From Euryarchaeota archaeon UBA88 (GTDB lineage: Archaea > Thermoplasmatota > Poseidoniia > Poseidoniales > Poseidoniaceae), in NCBI GenBank assembly GCA_002499545.1, contig DAME01000029.1, positions 1 through 27,972 of the forward strand: 27,972 bases of DNA, written 5' to 3'. The notes under the pieces are model-generated. The model did no database searches and was not told where the DNA came from. It saw only the letters and a list, made by a program, of their open reading frames with translations. Position numbers and translations under genes: made by a program. Positions 8,848 to 17,436 of the stretch are shown piece after piece. Every line of letters begins with the position of its first letter. Positions within the stretch are counted from its first letter, which is position 1.

Positions 8848-10650
8848 TCAAACCCTTGTTCGGCGTTGAAGAAAAGCGACGGCCAATCCAGTCAACACAA
8901 CCAGCAACATCGTCGGTGCGAATGATGGCACCAATCCAGGCGAGCCGATTGCGGCTCCGGTGACAACCATGTGATTGTAATTGTTACCTTCATCATACTC
9001 ATCGATGACCTTCGCATAGTCAATCGCCAGTCGAAGGTCAAATTGACCGGTTTGAGGTACAGTATAGTTCCAAATCAGTTCTTCATGGCTGTCGGAAAGT
9101 GATCCAGACGGCAGAGTTCGTGATTCCATCACGGTCCAAGTCACGGTTGACGTACGGTCAGCTGGGGCAGATTCCAATCGAAGAACTACGCTTCCACCGT
9201 AATCTTGGTTGCTTTCCAGTACGCTGGTGATGGTGACATTTCCGTCCGTTTCACCGGGCCGAACAATCAATCGGTCAAGGTTGGTGAGTGTTGCATTCCA
9301 GTACAAATCCAATCCGGGTAGAATTTGGTACGAGGTGGGACTGGTCGTGTACTGGTTTCCCGCATTGTCAACGACCACGGCTCTGAACATGAGGTATTGA
9401 CGAGATTTTGTCGCCCAACTTGAAAGACCAACCGTTCCATCTAACCCGGTTCCGCCAATGGTCAGCCAATTACCCGAGAGATCAGGAGTCTGCCCGACGC
9501 CGTTGGAATCAAAGCCAAACTGAAGGTATGAATTTGAAGAATCAATTCCTGAGCCATCATCGACTGCATTGAAACTCACGTTCGCAGGCCCGATACGTGA
9601 TGTTGTTAATTCATCGACAGTCCAGCCGATTTGTTCAGGTGCTGTTTCATCGACTCGAACGGTGATGTGTGATGCAGATCCAATGTTCCCAACTCGGTCG
9701 ATAGAGCGAACTGAAAGGCTGTGATTGCCTTCACTCAACTGGATGGAAATCGAATCGGCTTGACTGGTAGTCCACGTTGTCTCGTCAAAACTGTACTCGG
9801 CATGAGAAACACCGCTTCCTTGTCCGTCATCAGCGCTTGTAATTAAGCCCGACACGGTCAAAGTTCCATTGTTCTGCCATGCAGACCCATCGCCCACGGT
9901 GACACCTGAGAGAGAAGGTCCGGTTCGGTCAATTCCAATGAAAAGAGTTTGAGAAGCGGTGAGGCTCGATTCATCATAGACGTTTAAGCGAGTGTTGTAG
10001 GTACCTTCTGCCATCGTTCCACTGCTCCAGTCCCAACCGTAATTCAACGAAGTCGGTCCATCGTTGGTTGGTGCTCCGGGACCGGGTACATTGGAGATGG
10101 TAGCATAACTGATGTCGTCATCGCTGACACCCCATCGGTAGGAGAGCGTCCCGTCTGCAGGTATGCCGAACCACGCTCTGTCTGACGCTGATGCACCTGA
10201 ACCAACCACGGCATTGAGCGCGGTGAAAATAGTAATCACCGGTACTTGATTGACGATATTGAAGGTTCCGGATGTGGCCACGACGGATTCATTGACGTCG
10301 GTGTCCCACGCACTTGCACGAAGCGTGTATGAGCCGTTTTCGTACGCCGTTGAGTCGAAGTATGCCGCCCATGGCACACCGGTCAAGTTTGTCACTGTTG
10401 ACCATGATGAACCATCGGACACTTCAATCAAGATTGAAGACACGTTTGCATCTCCTGAAAGACTGAAAGTGAGGCTGTGCAACCCGGTAATATCTTGATT
10501 TGTTGTCGGTCCATTCGAAAAAGAAAATACGAGTTGCGAGGATGAAAAGGCGGCGGTTCGTTCATCTTCAAGCAAGGGCTGATTCATGGGCGAACAGCTC
10601 AATCCCAGCAAGAGAACAACAAGAACAACGCTCGCCCATCTCCTGCCCAT
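8848..10650 (-). CDS. Secreted, C-terminally anchored Ig-like/CARDB surface protein
   Basis: This is a 600-residue exported protein. The N-terminus has a signal peptide (MGRR, then a hydrophobic run to about residue 18) ending in GLSCSP, a weak lipobox-like context with Cys19. The body is a chain of beta-rich Ig-like modules, with repeated phrases such as SFDETTWTTS, SVRSIDRVGNIGSASH and VRVDETAPEQIGW that resemble bacterial Ig-like repeats. Residues about 450-565 look like a CARDB domain closing in IDEYDEGNNYNHMVV. The C-terminus is VPSFAPTMLLVVLTGL... followed by RR, a single membrane anchor resembling archaeal surface-protein sorting tails. The ligand is unknown. It may be cotranscribed with the downstream KH-domain gene. 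No clear ribosome binding site precedes the ATG. Confidence 0.85.
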   Translation of the reverse strand: MGRRWASVVLVVLLLGLSCSPMNQPLLEDERTAAFSSSQLVFSFSNGPTTNQDITGLHSLTFSLSGDANVSSILIEVSDGSSWSTVTNLTGVPWAAYFDSTAYENGSYTLRASAWDTDVNESVVATSGTFNIVNQVPVITIFTALNAVVGSGASASDRAWFGIPADGTLSYRWGVSDDDISYATISNVPGPGAPTNDGPTSLNYGWDWSSGTMAEGTYNTRLNVYDESSLTASQTLFIGIDRTGPSLSGVTVGDGSAWQNNGTLTVSGLITSADDGQGSGVSHAEYSFDETTWTTSQADSISIQLSEGNHSLSVRSIDRVGNIGSASHITVRVDETAPEQIGWTVDELTTSRIGPANVSFNAVDDGSGIDSSNSYLQFGFDSNGVGQTPDLSGNWLTIGGTGLDGTVGLSSWATKSRQYLMFRAVVVDNAGNQYTTSPTSYQILPGLDLYWNATLTNLDRLIVRPGETDGNVTITSVLESNQDYGGSVVLRLESAPADRTSTVTWTVMESRTLPSGSLSDSHEELIWNYTVPQTGQFDLRLAIDYAKVIDEYDEGNNYNHMVVTGAAIGSPGLVPSFAPTMLLVVLTGLAVAFLQRRTRV

Positions 10651-10840
10651 AGGCCGAGACGGGTGCGGTTATCCTTGAATGCTCCCCTCAAACCAATTCA
10701 TTTCGTGTTCAAAAGAAGAGGAGCAGGGCATTTCAGAGAGCCTCGCCCTCTGCTGGGTGATGGCCCTCAACCCCGTTTGGGGTCGATTCACACCAAGATT
10801 TGAGATGGGTTCAAGTGCTTTGCGAGATGTCGAATAACCC
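10651..10840. promoter_or_regulatory. Divergent intergenic region between two surface-protein genes
   Basis: These 190 bases separate two divergently transcribed exported-protein genes and must hold both promoters. No convincing TATA element was found for either side, and neither start codon has a strong Shine-Dalgarno sequence, so one or both transcripts may be leaderless. A small 5-base-pair hairpin (ACCCC/GGGGT around GTTT, 10770-10783) is present but too short to interpret. Confidence 0.4.
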
Positions 10841-13657
10841 ATGGCGAGTGCTTTCAAGCCAATCCTGGCGATTCTTCTTTTGTGCATCGCTGGTATTCCG
10901 GTGCAAATTTCAGCAGAAGATGCTGGAGGAATTCAAGCGTCTCCAAGCTCGGTTGCACTCATGCCAGCTAATCCACAAGCAGGTGGTTCGGTTACCATTA
11001 ACCTCTTACTGACCAATACCGGAAACTATGCTTCTGACGTAGCCTACGGGTTTTATCGAAACGGTGTTGGGGCTGACCGCCTGATTGATTCTTCCACCAC
11101 TGACATTGATGCAGATGCCTCGATGGAAGTGTCTGCGGTTTGGCAGGGCCTTCTTGCGGGGGAACACGAAGTACACATTCAATTCGAATATCCTCGTAAT
11201 TCAGGTAATATCGCTACTTTTTATGTCGAATTCACGGTGACGGGGTTGCCAAATCTGAAAGTCACTGAAACGATTTTGACTCCAGCGACCGGAGTGAATT
11301 CAGGCGACACAGTCAGCCTTTCTTCTCTCGTACGAAACACTGGGACTGAGACCGCTGATGCGAGTGTCTTGCACATTGACCTACCAGGTGCTGGCGACCA
11401 AGACCTTGCAACTCCAAGCATCGCTGCTGGCGATACTGCGTGGGTGAACACCACGTTCACCGCTCCTGATAGCGGCAGTTACAACATCTTTGTTACCCCT
11501 GATTACCAGGATGCGGTACAAGAAGAATCAGAGACCAACAAGGTTGTCGAAGTCGCTCTCCAAGTCGAGACGCGAATGGACATCCATCACGTAGGCGATC
11601 TACTCGTTGATATCGACGACGGAGAACTTGAGGGTCCTTGGACAATCTCTGGACGACTAGCGAGAACCAACGGTTCTGGCACCACTGATGTGCCAATATG
11701 GCTTCAAATTCCAACCGATTCAGGCGGGCTGGTCACGACTGCTCCTTTCACCGTCACAATGACTGGAACGGGCTATTCCGAAAAGGCGTGGACGCATACG
11801 CTTACTGCCAGCGAACTCAGTAGTCTCTCGCCAGGTCTCCACACCCTTACCGCCAAAATAGACCCGTTCGGCACCGCACCTTTCATCCAAGAATCTACCG
11901 ACAATGACATGGTTTCAGCCCTTCTTTCAATCTATGAAATACCTGATGTGTTTGTCGACCCTATCGCAATTTCCTCATCTCCCTCGGTGAATTCTGGCGG
12001 TTCGGTCGAATGGCGAGTCACCATGACCAATATTGGTGATATCGAAGTCTCTGGAAAGTTGCACTACACGTGGGAAGGCGTTGACTACCAATCACCTATG
12101 ATTTACCTCGGCCTCCAAGAAGAATCATCCCTGACGTGGACGGTTGAACTGACTACTGCGATTGGTGCACACGACGCTGTATTCGAGGCAGCATGGGTTG
12201 CTTCATCCAATAGCTGGGATTCTAATCCACTCAACAGTCAGGCTTCAGGTGTCGTGGTCGTCGAAGCCGAACTTCGTCTATCTTGGGCACTTTCCACTCT
12301 TGAAGTGACGGATTCAAATGGAGAAAATGCCGAACTTCCTATGACTCAAGGTGAGATCTATACGGTTGCCATTGACTTGACCAGCGTCGAAACCGGCAAC
12401 CTCACGTTTGACTGCATCAATGGAGAGGGCGAAATTCTTGCAACACTGAATGCAGAGGTGCTCAATCGCGGGGATAAGGTCTTGCTGGAATGTGAATTTA
12501 CCGCTATCGCTCCTTCCAGTGTGCTTCGGTTGGTACCCTCTGACCCTACGGTAACCACGACCTTTACCCGTACCTTTTCAACCGTTCTTAGCGATGAAGA
12601 AATGGATGATTTGAAAGATTCGAATACAGGTCTAGGAACGTTCACACTCATGGGATTGGGAGTGCTTGTTCTGATCGGGTTGTTGGTTGGAGCGGTTCTA
12701 CTCACTCGTGAACGAGAAGATGAGGTTGAACGCGATATTTTCGAATATTGTCCAGCATGCGACGGTGAACTTGAAGGAGATGAGGATCGATGTCCGCACT
12801 GTTCCTTCAATCTAAAGAAGGCTCGAAAGCAATTCCACGACTGTGAAGAATGCGGCGAATCGATTCCGGACTTGTTGGATAACTGTGTATACTGCGGTGC
12901 TGAACAAGACGTGTCTTCATACTTCGAACAACGAAAGCGACGAGAGGTTGCCGTGAAAGAAATCGTGCCACTGGTCGAAGAAGACGAGAATGAAGACGAA
13001 ATCGTCACCGGTACAGAAAACTTCGCTCAAACTGTCAAGGAGTTTGGCTATGATGAAGATCAACTCGAAGATGAATGGGACGAGAACATCGTCTCTGCTG
13101 AAGCAGAAGTTGAAGCAGCGTATGACCGCAGAAACGCAGAAGAAATTCTACGAGAGAACATGACGGAGGAGGAGTTGGAAGAGTACGATAATTCAGTCAC
13201 GACAACGCTCCAGGGCATGAAACAAATGAGTGATTCTGGTGCAGATATCGATGCTATTCTCGCTTCAAAGGGCGAACTAATTTCTCACAAGGATGACGGC
13301 AAAGACCTCAGCGCAAGTGACGCCGATATTCGTGGCCGGTTGTTTGAAATCACCGGTGAAGAAGGTGTCATGCCTGGTGAAAAAGTCAACGTTGGAATGC
13401 AATTAACCGATTCCGCTTTCGCTGGAAATGAAGTTTCAGAAACTACGGCGGACTTCACGATGGGCGATGATGACAAACCCGTTGCAGTACGAGACGAACT
13501 TTCGCCCAAGGCTGCAAGTCCAAGCCGTCGTCGTTCAGCCCGTCGAAAGAAGGATGTTGAAGCACCGAAGCAAGACGTTGCAGAATGTGGCGCATGCGGT
13601 GCTGATTTGCCAGTCGATGCGACAGAGTGTGGCACCTGCGGTGCAAAGTTTGAGTGA
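10841..13657 (+). CDS. Exported CARDB-repeat protein with one membrane helix and cytoplasmic zinc ribbons
   Basis: This 938-residue protein has an unusual order of parts. A signal peptide (residues 1-25, cleaved near QISAED) is followed by about 570 residues of beta-rich repeats with CARDB-type features, such as LTNTGNYASDV, VRNTGTETADASV and VTMTNIGDIEVSG. One membrane helix lies at about 598-622 (LGTFTLMGLGVLVLIGLLVG) and is followed by RERED. The tail of about 315 residues should be cytoplasmic. It starts with paired zinc ribbons (YCPAC...CPHC, then CEECG...CVYCG, about 636-690). It then runs through an acidic helical region and a basic patch (SPSRRRSARRKK), and ends in another zinc ribbon, CGACG...CGTCGAKFE. 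The function is unknown. The architecture suggests a surface receptor or scaffold coupled to an internal partner. Confidence 0.88.
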   Translation: MASAFKPILAILLLCIAGIPVQISAEDAGGIQASPSSVALMPANPQAGGSVTINLLLTNTGNYASDVAYGFYRNGVGADRLIDSSTTDIDADASMEVSAVWQGLLAGEHEVHIQFEYPRNSGNIATFYVEFTVTGLPNLKVTETILTPATGVNSGDTVSLSSLVRNTGTETADASVLHIDLPGAGDQDLATPSIAAGDTAWVNTTFTAPDSGSYNIFVTPDYQDAVQEESETNKVVEVALQVETRMDIHHVGDLLVDIDDGELEGPWTISGRLARTNGSGTTDVPIWLQIPTDSGGLVTTAPFTVTMTGTGYSEKAWTHTLTASELSSLSPGLHTLTAKIDPFGTAPFIQESTDNDMVSALLSIYEIPDVFVDPIAISSSPSVNSGGSVEWRVTMTNIGDIEVSGKLHYTWEGVDYQSPMIYLGLQEESSLTWTVELTTAIGAHDAVFEAAWVASSNSWDSNPLNSQASGVVVVEAELRLSWALSTLEVTDSNGENAELPMTQGEIYTVAIDLTSVETGNLTFDCINGEGEILATLNAEVLNRGDKVLLECEFTAIAPSSVLRLVPSDPTVTTTFTRTFSTVLSDEEMDDLKDSNTGLGTFTLMGLGVLVLIGLLVGAVLLTREREDEVERDIFEYCPACDGELEGDEDRCPHCSFNLKKARKQFHDCEECGESIPDLLDNCVYCGAEQDVSSYFEQRKRREVAVKEIVPLVEEDENEDEIVTGTENFAQTVKEFGYDEDQLEDEWDENIVSAEAEVEAAYDRRNAEEILRENMTEEELEEYDNSVTTTLQGMKQMSDSGADIDAILASKGELISHKDDGKDLSASDADIRGRLFEITGEEGVMPGEKVNVGMQLTDSAFAGNEVSETTADFTMGDDDKPVAVRDELSPKAASPSRRRSARRKKDVEAPKQDVAECGACGADLPVDATECGTCGAKFE

Positions 13658-13805
13658 GGCCCGTCGGCTTTCATAGGGTTCGTCATTGCAGATGCTCGGC
13701 AACCACACGCGTCATTCGGGCAAGTTCGGCAGCGGTCTGTAGAGTATCAAACCATCGTCGAATGTTGGCACTGACTTGATATGTGGGTGAATCATAGGGC
13801 AGGCC

Positions 13806-14366
13806 ATGAAGCGCTGGTTCATGCCCTTGATGGTCGTGGCAACGGTTCTTCTCTCCAGCACATCGGGGTGTCTCGGACTGATTCAATCACGCGAATTCTT
13901 AGAGGAAATTCGCGGTGAAAAAGACCTTCGAACCAGCATCGCTGAATACGACCACTATCACCAATTTGACACCTTCACTGAGATTGAACCGTACTCGAAT
14001 TCAACCAGTATAAAGATTGATGAATCGGTGACCATGGTGACCATTTATCAGAAAGTCACCTTCAATACATTCCCAGATAATCCAGTTTTTAACGTGACAT
14101 GTCTCGAAGATTTTACTCGCTATGTTCGTGCAGAGTTGTTTGATGCAGACGGCGTCAGCGTGTGGAGCCTTGATGAATGCGAATCGGTCGCGGCAAAGAC
14201 AGAGACATTCCTTCCAGAGCCAACCTTTGCACAGGGTTCATGGGAGCTTGTCATTGAAGCACGCGGTGTTGGTATCCCCGGTACAGCAGCAGTTGACCGG
14301 TTCGATATCGACGTGACTGTGAAGCGCATGTGCGTGGTGTATCCTCTTGAAACCGATTGTGTCTGA
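13806..14366 (+). CDS. Small predicted lipoprotein of unknown function
   Basis: This 186-residue protein has a typical lipoprotein signal: MKRW, a hydrophobic stretch to about residue 18, and the lipobox TSGC with Cys22 as the expected lipidated residue. The mature part is polar and beta-rich, with four further cysteines (Cys99, Cys125, Cys176 and Cys185) that could form two disulfides outside the cell. No family was recognised. A GGGCAGG stretch directly before the ATG may act as ribosome binding site. It follows the CARDB/zinc-ribbon gene by 148 bases on the same strand, suggesting a shared role at the cell surface. Its stop codon abuts that of the opposing Cas4-like gene with no spacing. 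Confidence 0.8.
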   Translation: MKRWFMPLMVVATVLLSSTSGCLGLIQSREFLEEIRGEKDLRTSIAEYDHYHQFDTFTEIEPYSNSTSIKIDESVTMVTIYQKVTFNTFPDNPVFNVTCLEDFTRYVRAELFDADGVSVWSLDECESVAAKTETFLPEPTFAQGSWELVIEARGVGIPGTAAVDRFDIDVTVKRMCVVYPLETDCV

Positions 14367-15560
14367 TTAGACCAACGACTGGTTGCATGCATACCTTCGC
14401 GAACAGTTTTGGCACTTACCGGGGCGCTCGTGATTTCGCTTCGCTCCACCAACGACCATCAGCCGCTGAATTTCCTTTACGGAATTGAACAGGTCTTCTT
14501 TCGCTTCTTCAGTCCATGGGATTTGGTGGAGGTTTTCCTTTCCATATCGCAAGACCCCATATGGTGATGCTTTTCCGGTGTTCTTCTCGACCAGATGAAG
14601 GTATGCGAGTAACTGCAATCTGTGTGATGAATGGGGTTTTGCGGGCGTTCGACCCGTTTTCTGCTCCACGGGTATGAATTCACCATCAACGATGACAATT
14701 TGGTCAGGGCGACCTCGCAATCCAGACTCTCTATCCATGAGCAAATTGGACGATTCGTCATCGTCTGAATACGCCAGTTCATCACTCTCTTCCAAATCGA
14801 CTCGCTGACTGATCGATTGGAGTTCAGTGTTCGAAAGAAGGACGCGTTGCAACTGCCAAGAAGCAGCCAATGTCCAAGTCATTGCAGTGATAAACAGGAT
14901 GAACGTCGCTTGATTTCGGTCTTGGGCACCCCTCAATGCGATGGCATGCAGACCAAGAACGATGGAAGCACACAGCAGGCTTGCTTCAATTCGTCCAGCC
15001 TCAAACCATCCACCGATGAATCCTTTCGGCTGCCATGTTGACTCTATCCCCTCATTCCGTTTAATCAACTGAGCCTGTCTTCGATTCACGGTTTCAGTCA
15101 TACCAATCCACGACCGCCAAGGGAATGAAATGGTGAACATTCCAACAAGCAGTGTGGTGAGTGCCCACAGAGCGAGGTATCTTGCCATGACCAAAGGGGT
15201 CACAACTTCGTCAATGAATTGGAATGCCACAGCGTCGATACAGAAGGCAATGATGACTGAAAACCACCATGTCCAAATCGTAACACTCCGCTGCGCTTCT
15301 ACTTGTGCTTGATTGAACTCCTTCATGCTTTGATGAATTTTGGCGTGCCTTTGGACGCCTGCTTTGATTGCTTCACCCTGTCCAGAATTACCCTGACGGG
15401 ACAACGACCACGACATCGGACAATATTCGTGGCGCTCGAGGTCACTGGCACTCACTGAAAGGGCCGCTCCCGCTTCATCCCGCCAAAATCCGCCTTCGGA
15501 TTGAGAGGCATTGGGATGCTGAGGGGCGAGGTCCACCATTCCCTTCTCAGTGTCCGCCAT
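14367..15560 (-). CDS. Membrane-embedded Cas4/Dna2-like PD-(D/E)XK nuclease
   Basis: The 397-residue protein carries all the landmarks of the Cas4/RecB-family nuclease. Cys47 lies in SASDLERHEYCP and His72 in AGVQRHAKIH. Asp286 is in RGRPDQIVIV, and Glu299 and Lys301 are in PVEQKTG. Gln316 and Tyr320 are in HRLQLLAYLHLVE. A closing C-x2-C-x5-C (Cys383, Cys386, Cys392) joins Cys47 to give the four ligands expected for a 4Fe-4S cluster. Between the His motif and the Asp motif lie about 200 extra residues with roughly four hydrophobic helices (about 97-118, 122-145, 193-210 and 217-241) and an acidic linker (SDDDESS). Typical Cas4 proteins are about 170-220 residues and soluble. No cas genes or CRISPR repeats are in the window, so a CRISPR role is not supported. 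It may process DNA at the membrane. Confidence 0.85.
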   Translation of the reverse strand: MADTEKGMVDLAPQHPNASQSEGGFWRDEAGAALSVSASDLERHEYCPMSWSLSRQGNSGQGEAIKAGVQRHAKIHQSMKEFNQAQVEAQRSVTIWTWWFSVIIAFCIDAVAFQFIDEVVTPLVMARYLALWALTTLLVGMFTISFPWRSWIGMTETVNRRQAQLIKRNEGIESTWQPKGFIGGWFEAGRIEASLLCASIVLGLHAIALRGAQDRNQATFILFITAMTWTLAASWQLQRVLLSNTELQSISQRVDLEESDELAYSDDDESSNLLMDRESGLRGRPDQIVIVDGEFIPVEQKTGRTPAKPHSSHRLQLLAYLHLVEKNTGKASPYGVLRYGKENLHQIPWTEEAKEDLFNSVKEIQRLMVVGGAKRNHERPGKCQNCSRRYACNQSLV

Positions 15561-15657
15561 ACATTCAGCAAGCCCGTCTCCGTCTTATGTTCTTCCACGG
15601 CATGCCCATTTTGAGCCGAGTTCCGTTCATGAATATCGTTACCTCCCTGCGAAGCGG

Positions 15658-15664
15658 TTTAATA
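15658..15664 (+). promoter_or_regulatory. Candidate TATA box for rpsB
   Basis: The heptamer TTTAATA lies 36-42 bases before the rpsB start codon in otherwise mixed sequence, with purines (GAAGCGG) just upstream where a BRE would be. With the usual archaeal spacing of about 25 bases to the start site, the leader would be about 10 bases. That leaves room for the GAGG ribosome binding site at 15689-15692. Confidence 0.45.
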
Positions 15665-15699
15665 GAGGGTTCAAGTCGGTCGAATGCTGAGGAATCCCT

Positions 15700-16308
15700 A
15701 TGTCCGAGGAAATGAACTTACTCCTGCCCTTTGAACAATACGAAGAGAACGCCGTGAACATCGGTACTCAACAAAAGAGTGCTGACATGGCACGATTCAT
15801 CGACCGTGTTCGCGAAGACGGTTTGTATTTGCTCAATGTCAACATCACCGATCAACGAATTCGTTCGATTGCTGCATTCCTTAACAAGTACGATGCACCA
15901 CGAATCATGGTCGTTTCAGCTCGTCAATACGGCCAACGACCAGCCCGTCTTTTTGCAGAAGCAATTGGCGCAAATGCAGCAGTAGGCCGTTTTATCCCTG
16001 GCTCGCTCACCAACCCTGTGCTCCGCTCCTACGTCGAACCTGACGTCCTTTTCGTCACTGACCCAGCCGCAGACCAACAAGCACTTCGCGAAGCAGTCAA
16101 CTCTGGCTTGCCAATCGTTGGAATTGTCGATGCAAATAACAACCTTCGTAACGTTGATGTTGCGCTTCCTGCAAACAACAAGGGACGCCGTTCTCTTGCT
16201 CTCATCTACTGGTTACTCGCACGAGAAGTTCTCAAAGCGCGTGGCGCTACAACCGACGAAGATTGGGCCGCAGCCCAAGATGTCGAAGAATGGCAATCTA
16301 CCTTCTGA
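15700..16308 (+). CDS. rpsB: 30S ribosomal protein uS2 (archaeal type)
   Basis: This 202-residue protein is the small-subunit protein uS2, which stabilises the head-body junction of the 30S subunit. The length fits the short archaeal and eukaryotic form (about 200 residues) rather than the longer bacterial one. Recognisable segments include INITDQRIRSIAAFLNKY-like text, AVGRFIPGSLTNP, EPDVLFVTDPAADQQALREA and SGLPIVGIVDANN. In many archaea rpsB sits in a cluster with L13, S9, RNA polymerase subunits and enolase. Here it stands alone, divergent from the Cas4-like gene and convergent with the dihydrouridine synthase. The start is supported by GAGG seven bases upstream and a TATA-like element. 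Confidence 0.97.
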   Translation: MSEEMNLLLPFEQYEENAVNIGTQQKSADMARFIDRVREDGLYLLNVNITDQRIRSIAAFLNKYDAPRIMVVSARQYGQRPARLFAEAIGANAAVGRFIPGSLTNPVLRSYVEPDVLFVTDPAADQQALREAVNSGLPIVGIVDANNNLRNVDVALPANNKGRRSLALIYWLLAREVLKARGATTDEDWAAAQDVEEWQSTF

Positions 16309-16322
16309 GACGGTTCAGTTTC

Positions 16323-16346
16323 GTTCACCAACCGAGTTTGGCGAAC
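16323..16346. terminator. Inverted repeat between convergent rpsB and dus genes
   Basis: GTTCACCAA at 16323-16331 pairs with TTGGCGAAC at 16338-16346 around a six-base loop. This gives a nine-pair stem with one A-C mismatch. It lies in the only convergent junction of the window that has spare non-coding bases. No T-run follows on either strand, so a role as transcription end or RNA-stabilising stem is only a suggestion. Confidence 0.35.
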
Positions 16347-16364
16347 CACGTGATGTTGATTCAC

Positions 16365-17399
16365 TCATTCAGTTGGTTTCGCTGAAAGATAGTTTGAAAT
16401 CGCATCTGCGAACATTTCAGGTGTCGGGGCTCCATGCATCATGTGGCGTACTTTCTTTGCACCCGGCAAACCTTTGGTGAATGCAACAGCATGCCGTTTC
16501 ATCCATCGCGGTTGCAACCCGACGGTTTGCTGTGAGAATTGGATATACTTGTCCCAACACCATTTCCGAGACGCAAATAACTGGCCAACTGTGGAGCGTT
16601 CATACCACGCATCTCCCAACTCTTGAATCCAAGGGAGTTCGTTTTCTTCCATCCATCCCAGTCCAACCTTGAGTTCACCGAAGATTGAGGGTCGTCCGAT
16701 GGCTCCTCTTCCAATCATCAAGCCGGCTGCTCCAGTCGTTTCGAGGCAAAGTTTGGCACTGTTGGCATCTACCACGTCTCCGTTTGCAATAACCGGTGTT
16801 TCTACTGCGTCGACGATCTTTCTCAGTTCAGTCCAGTCTGCTTCTCCTGAATACCGCTGTTTCAGGGTTCGGCCGTGGACGCACAAACGAGCGGTACCAA
16901 TTTGCTCGAGTTCTCGACAAATGTCAATCGCATTGTTGGCGCCCTGACCAGTTCCTAATCGCATTTTAGCAGTGACCGGTACGTCGACACGCTCAATGAT
17001 TCCATCAACCATGGACACCAAGTTGTCAGGTTGGCCCATCAAGGCAGCACCAGCACAAATTTTGGTGACTTTTGGGGCTGGACAGCCGAAGTTCAAATCG
17101 ATAATGTCTGCAGTAGGTGCAAGCATCTCAGCCGCCGTAGCCATGTCGCCAGGGTCTCCTCCAAAAATCTGAGGGATGAAAGGAACTTCGGTTTCATGAG
17201 ATTCCATTTTCCGCCATGACATCGCCGCCTCACGGGTCAATGCCGTGCTGTTGGTGAATTCAGTGATGGTCACATCCGCTCCGCACGCTTTGGCTACCAA
17301 TCTGAACGGCAGGTCTGAAACGCCAGCCATTGGAGCGAGAAAGAGCGGTCGGCGTTCACCGTCCCACTCGCCTGGTTTTGTTTCGATGTGCTCGCTCAT
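16365..17399 (-). CDS. dus: tRNA-dihydrouridine synthase
   Basis: This 344-residue FMN enzyme reduces uridines in tRNA to dihydrouridine using NAD(P)H. The TIM-barrel motifs appear in order: APMAGVSDLPFR near residue 22, then DLNFGCPAPKV with catalytic Cys106. AKMRLG with Lys145, LCVHGRT with His175, and ANGDV follow, and GRGAIGRPSIF closes the flavin-binding phosphate site. The C-terminal helical domain is present (about residues 240-344). All expected residues are intact, and the length is normal for the DusB-like group. GAGGT seven bases before the ATG supports the start. It lies 37 bases downstream of a winged-helix regulator on the same strand and is probably cotranscribed with it. Confidence 0.96.
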   Translation of the reverse strand: MSEHIETKPGEWDGERRPLFLAPMAGVSDLPFRLVAKACGADVTITEFTNSTALTREAAMSWRKMESHETEVPFIPQIFGGDPGDMATAAEMLAPTADIIDLNFGCPAPKVTKICAGAALMGQPDNLVSMVDGIIERVDVPVTAKMRLGTGQGANNAIDICRELEQIGTARLCVHGRTLKQRYSGEADWTELRKIVDAVETPVIANGDVVDANSAKLCLETTGAAGLMIGRGAIGRPSIFGELKVGLGWMEENELPWIQELGDAWYERSTVGQLFASRKWCWDKYIQFSQQTVGLQPRWMKRHAVAFTKGLPGAKKVRHMMHGAPTPEMFADAISNYLSAKPTE

Positions 17400-17436
17400 G
17401 TCAATACCTCGGTTGAAATGGTTTCAAAGATGTGAA

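Noticed and set aside
10719..10755. Imperfect stem (AGCAGGGC with GCCCTCTGCT) in the divergent surface-gene region.
   Set aside because: A two-base bulge and a 15-base loop make it weak. It fits no known riboswitch or regulatory RNA that could be recognised.
12358..13008. A 216-codon minus-strand open frame, very Ser-rich.
   Set aside because: It is the reverse complement of Glu/Asp-rich coding sequence in the CARDB/zinc-ribbon gene, which produces Ser-rich shadows.
13683..13886. Minus-strand open frame of 67 codons whose last 30 residues (SANIRRWFDTLQTAAELARM region) look protein-like.
   Set aside because: The only ATG lies inside the signal-peptide region of the lipoprotein gene on the other strand, and no in-frame start or ribosome binding site was found between 13683 and 13805. 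It could be a gene remnant, but that cannot be supported from the sequence alone.
14367..15560. CRISPR-associated function for the Cas4-like gene.
   Set aside because: No direct repeats with regular spacers and no cas1, cas2 or effector genes are in the window. The membrane insertion is also unlike CRISPR Cas4.
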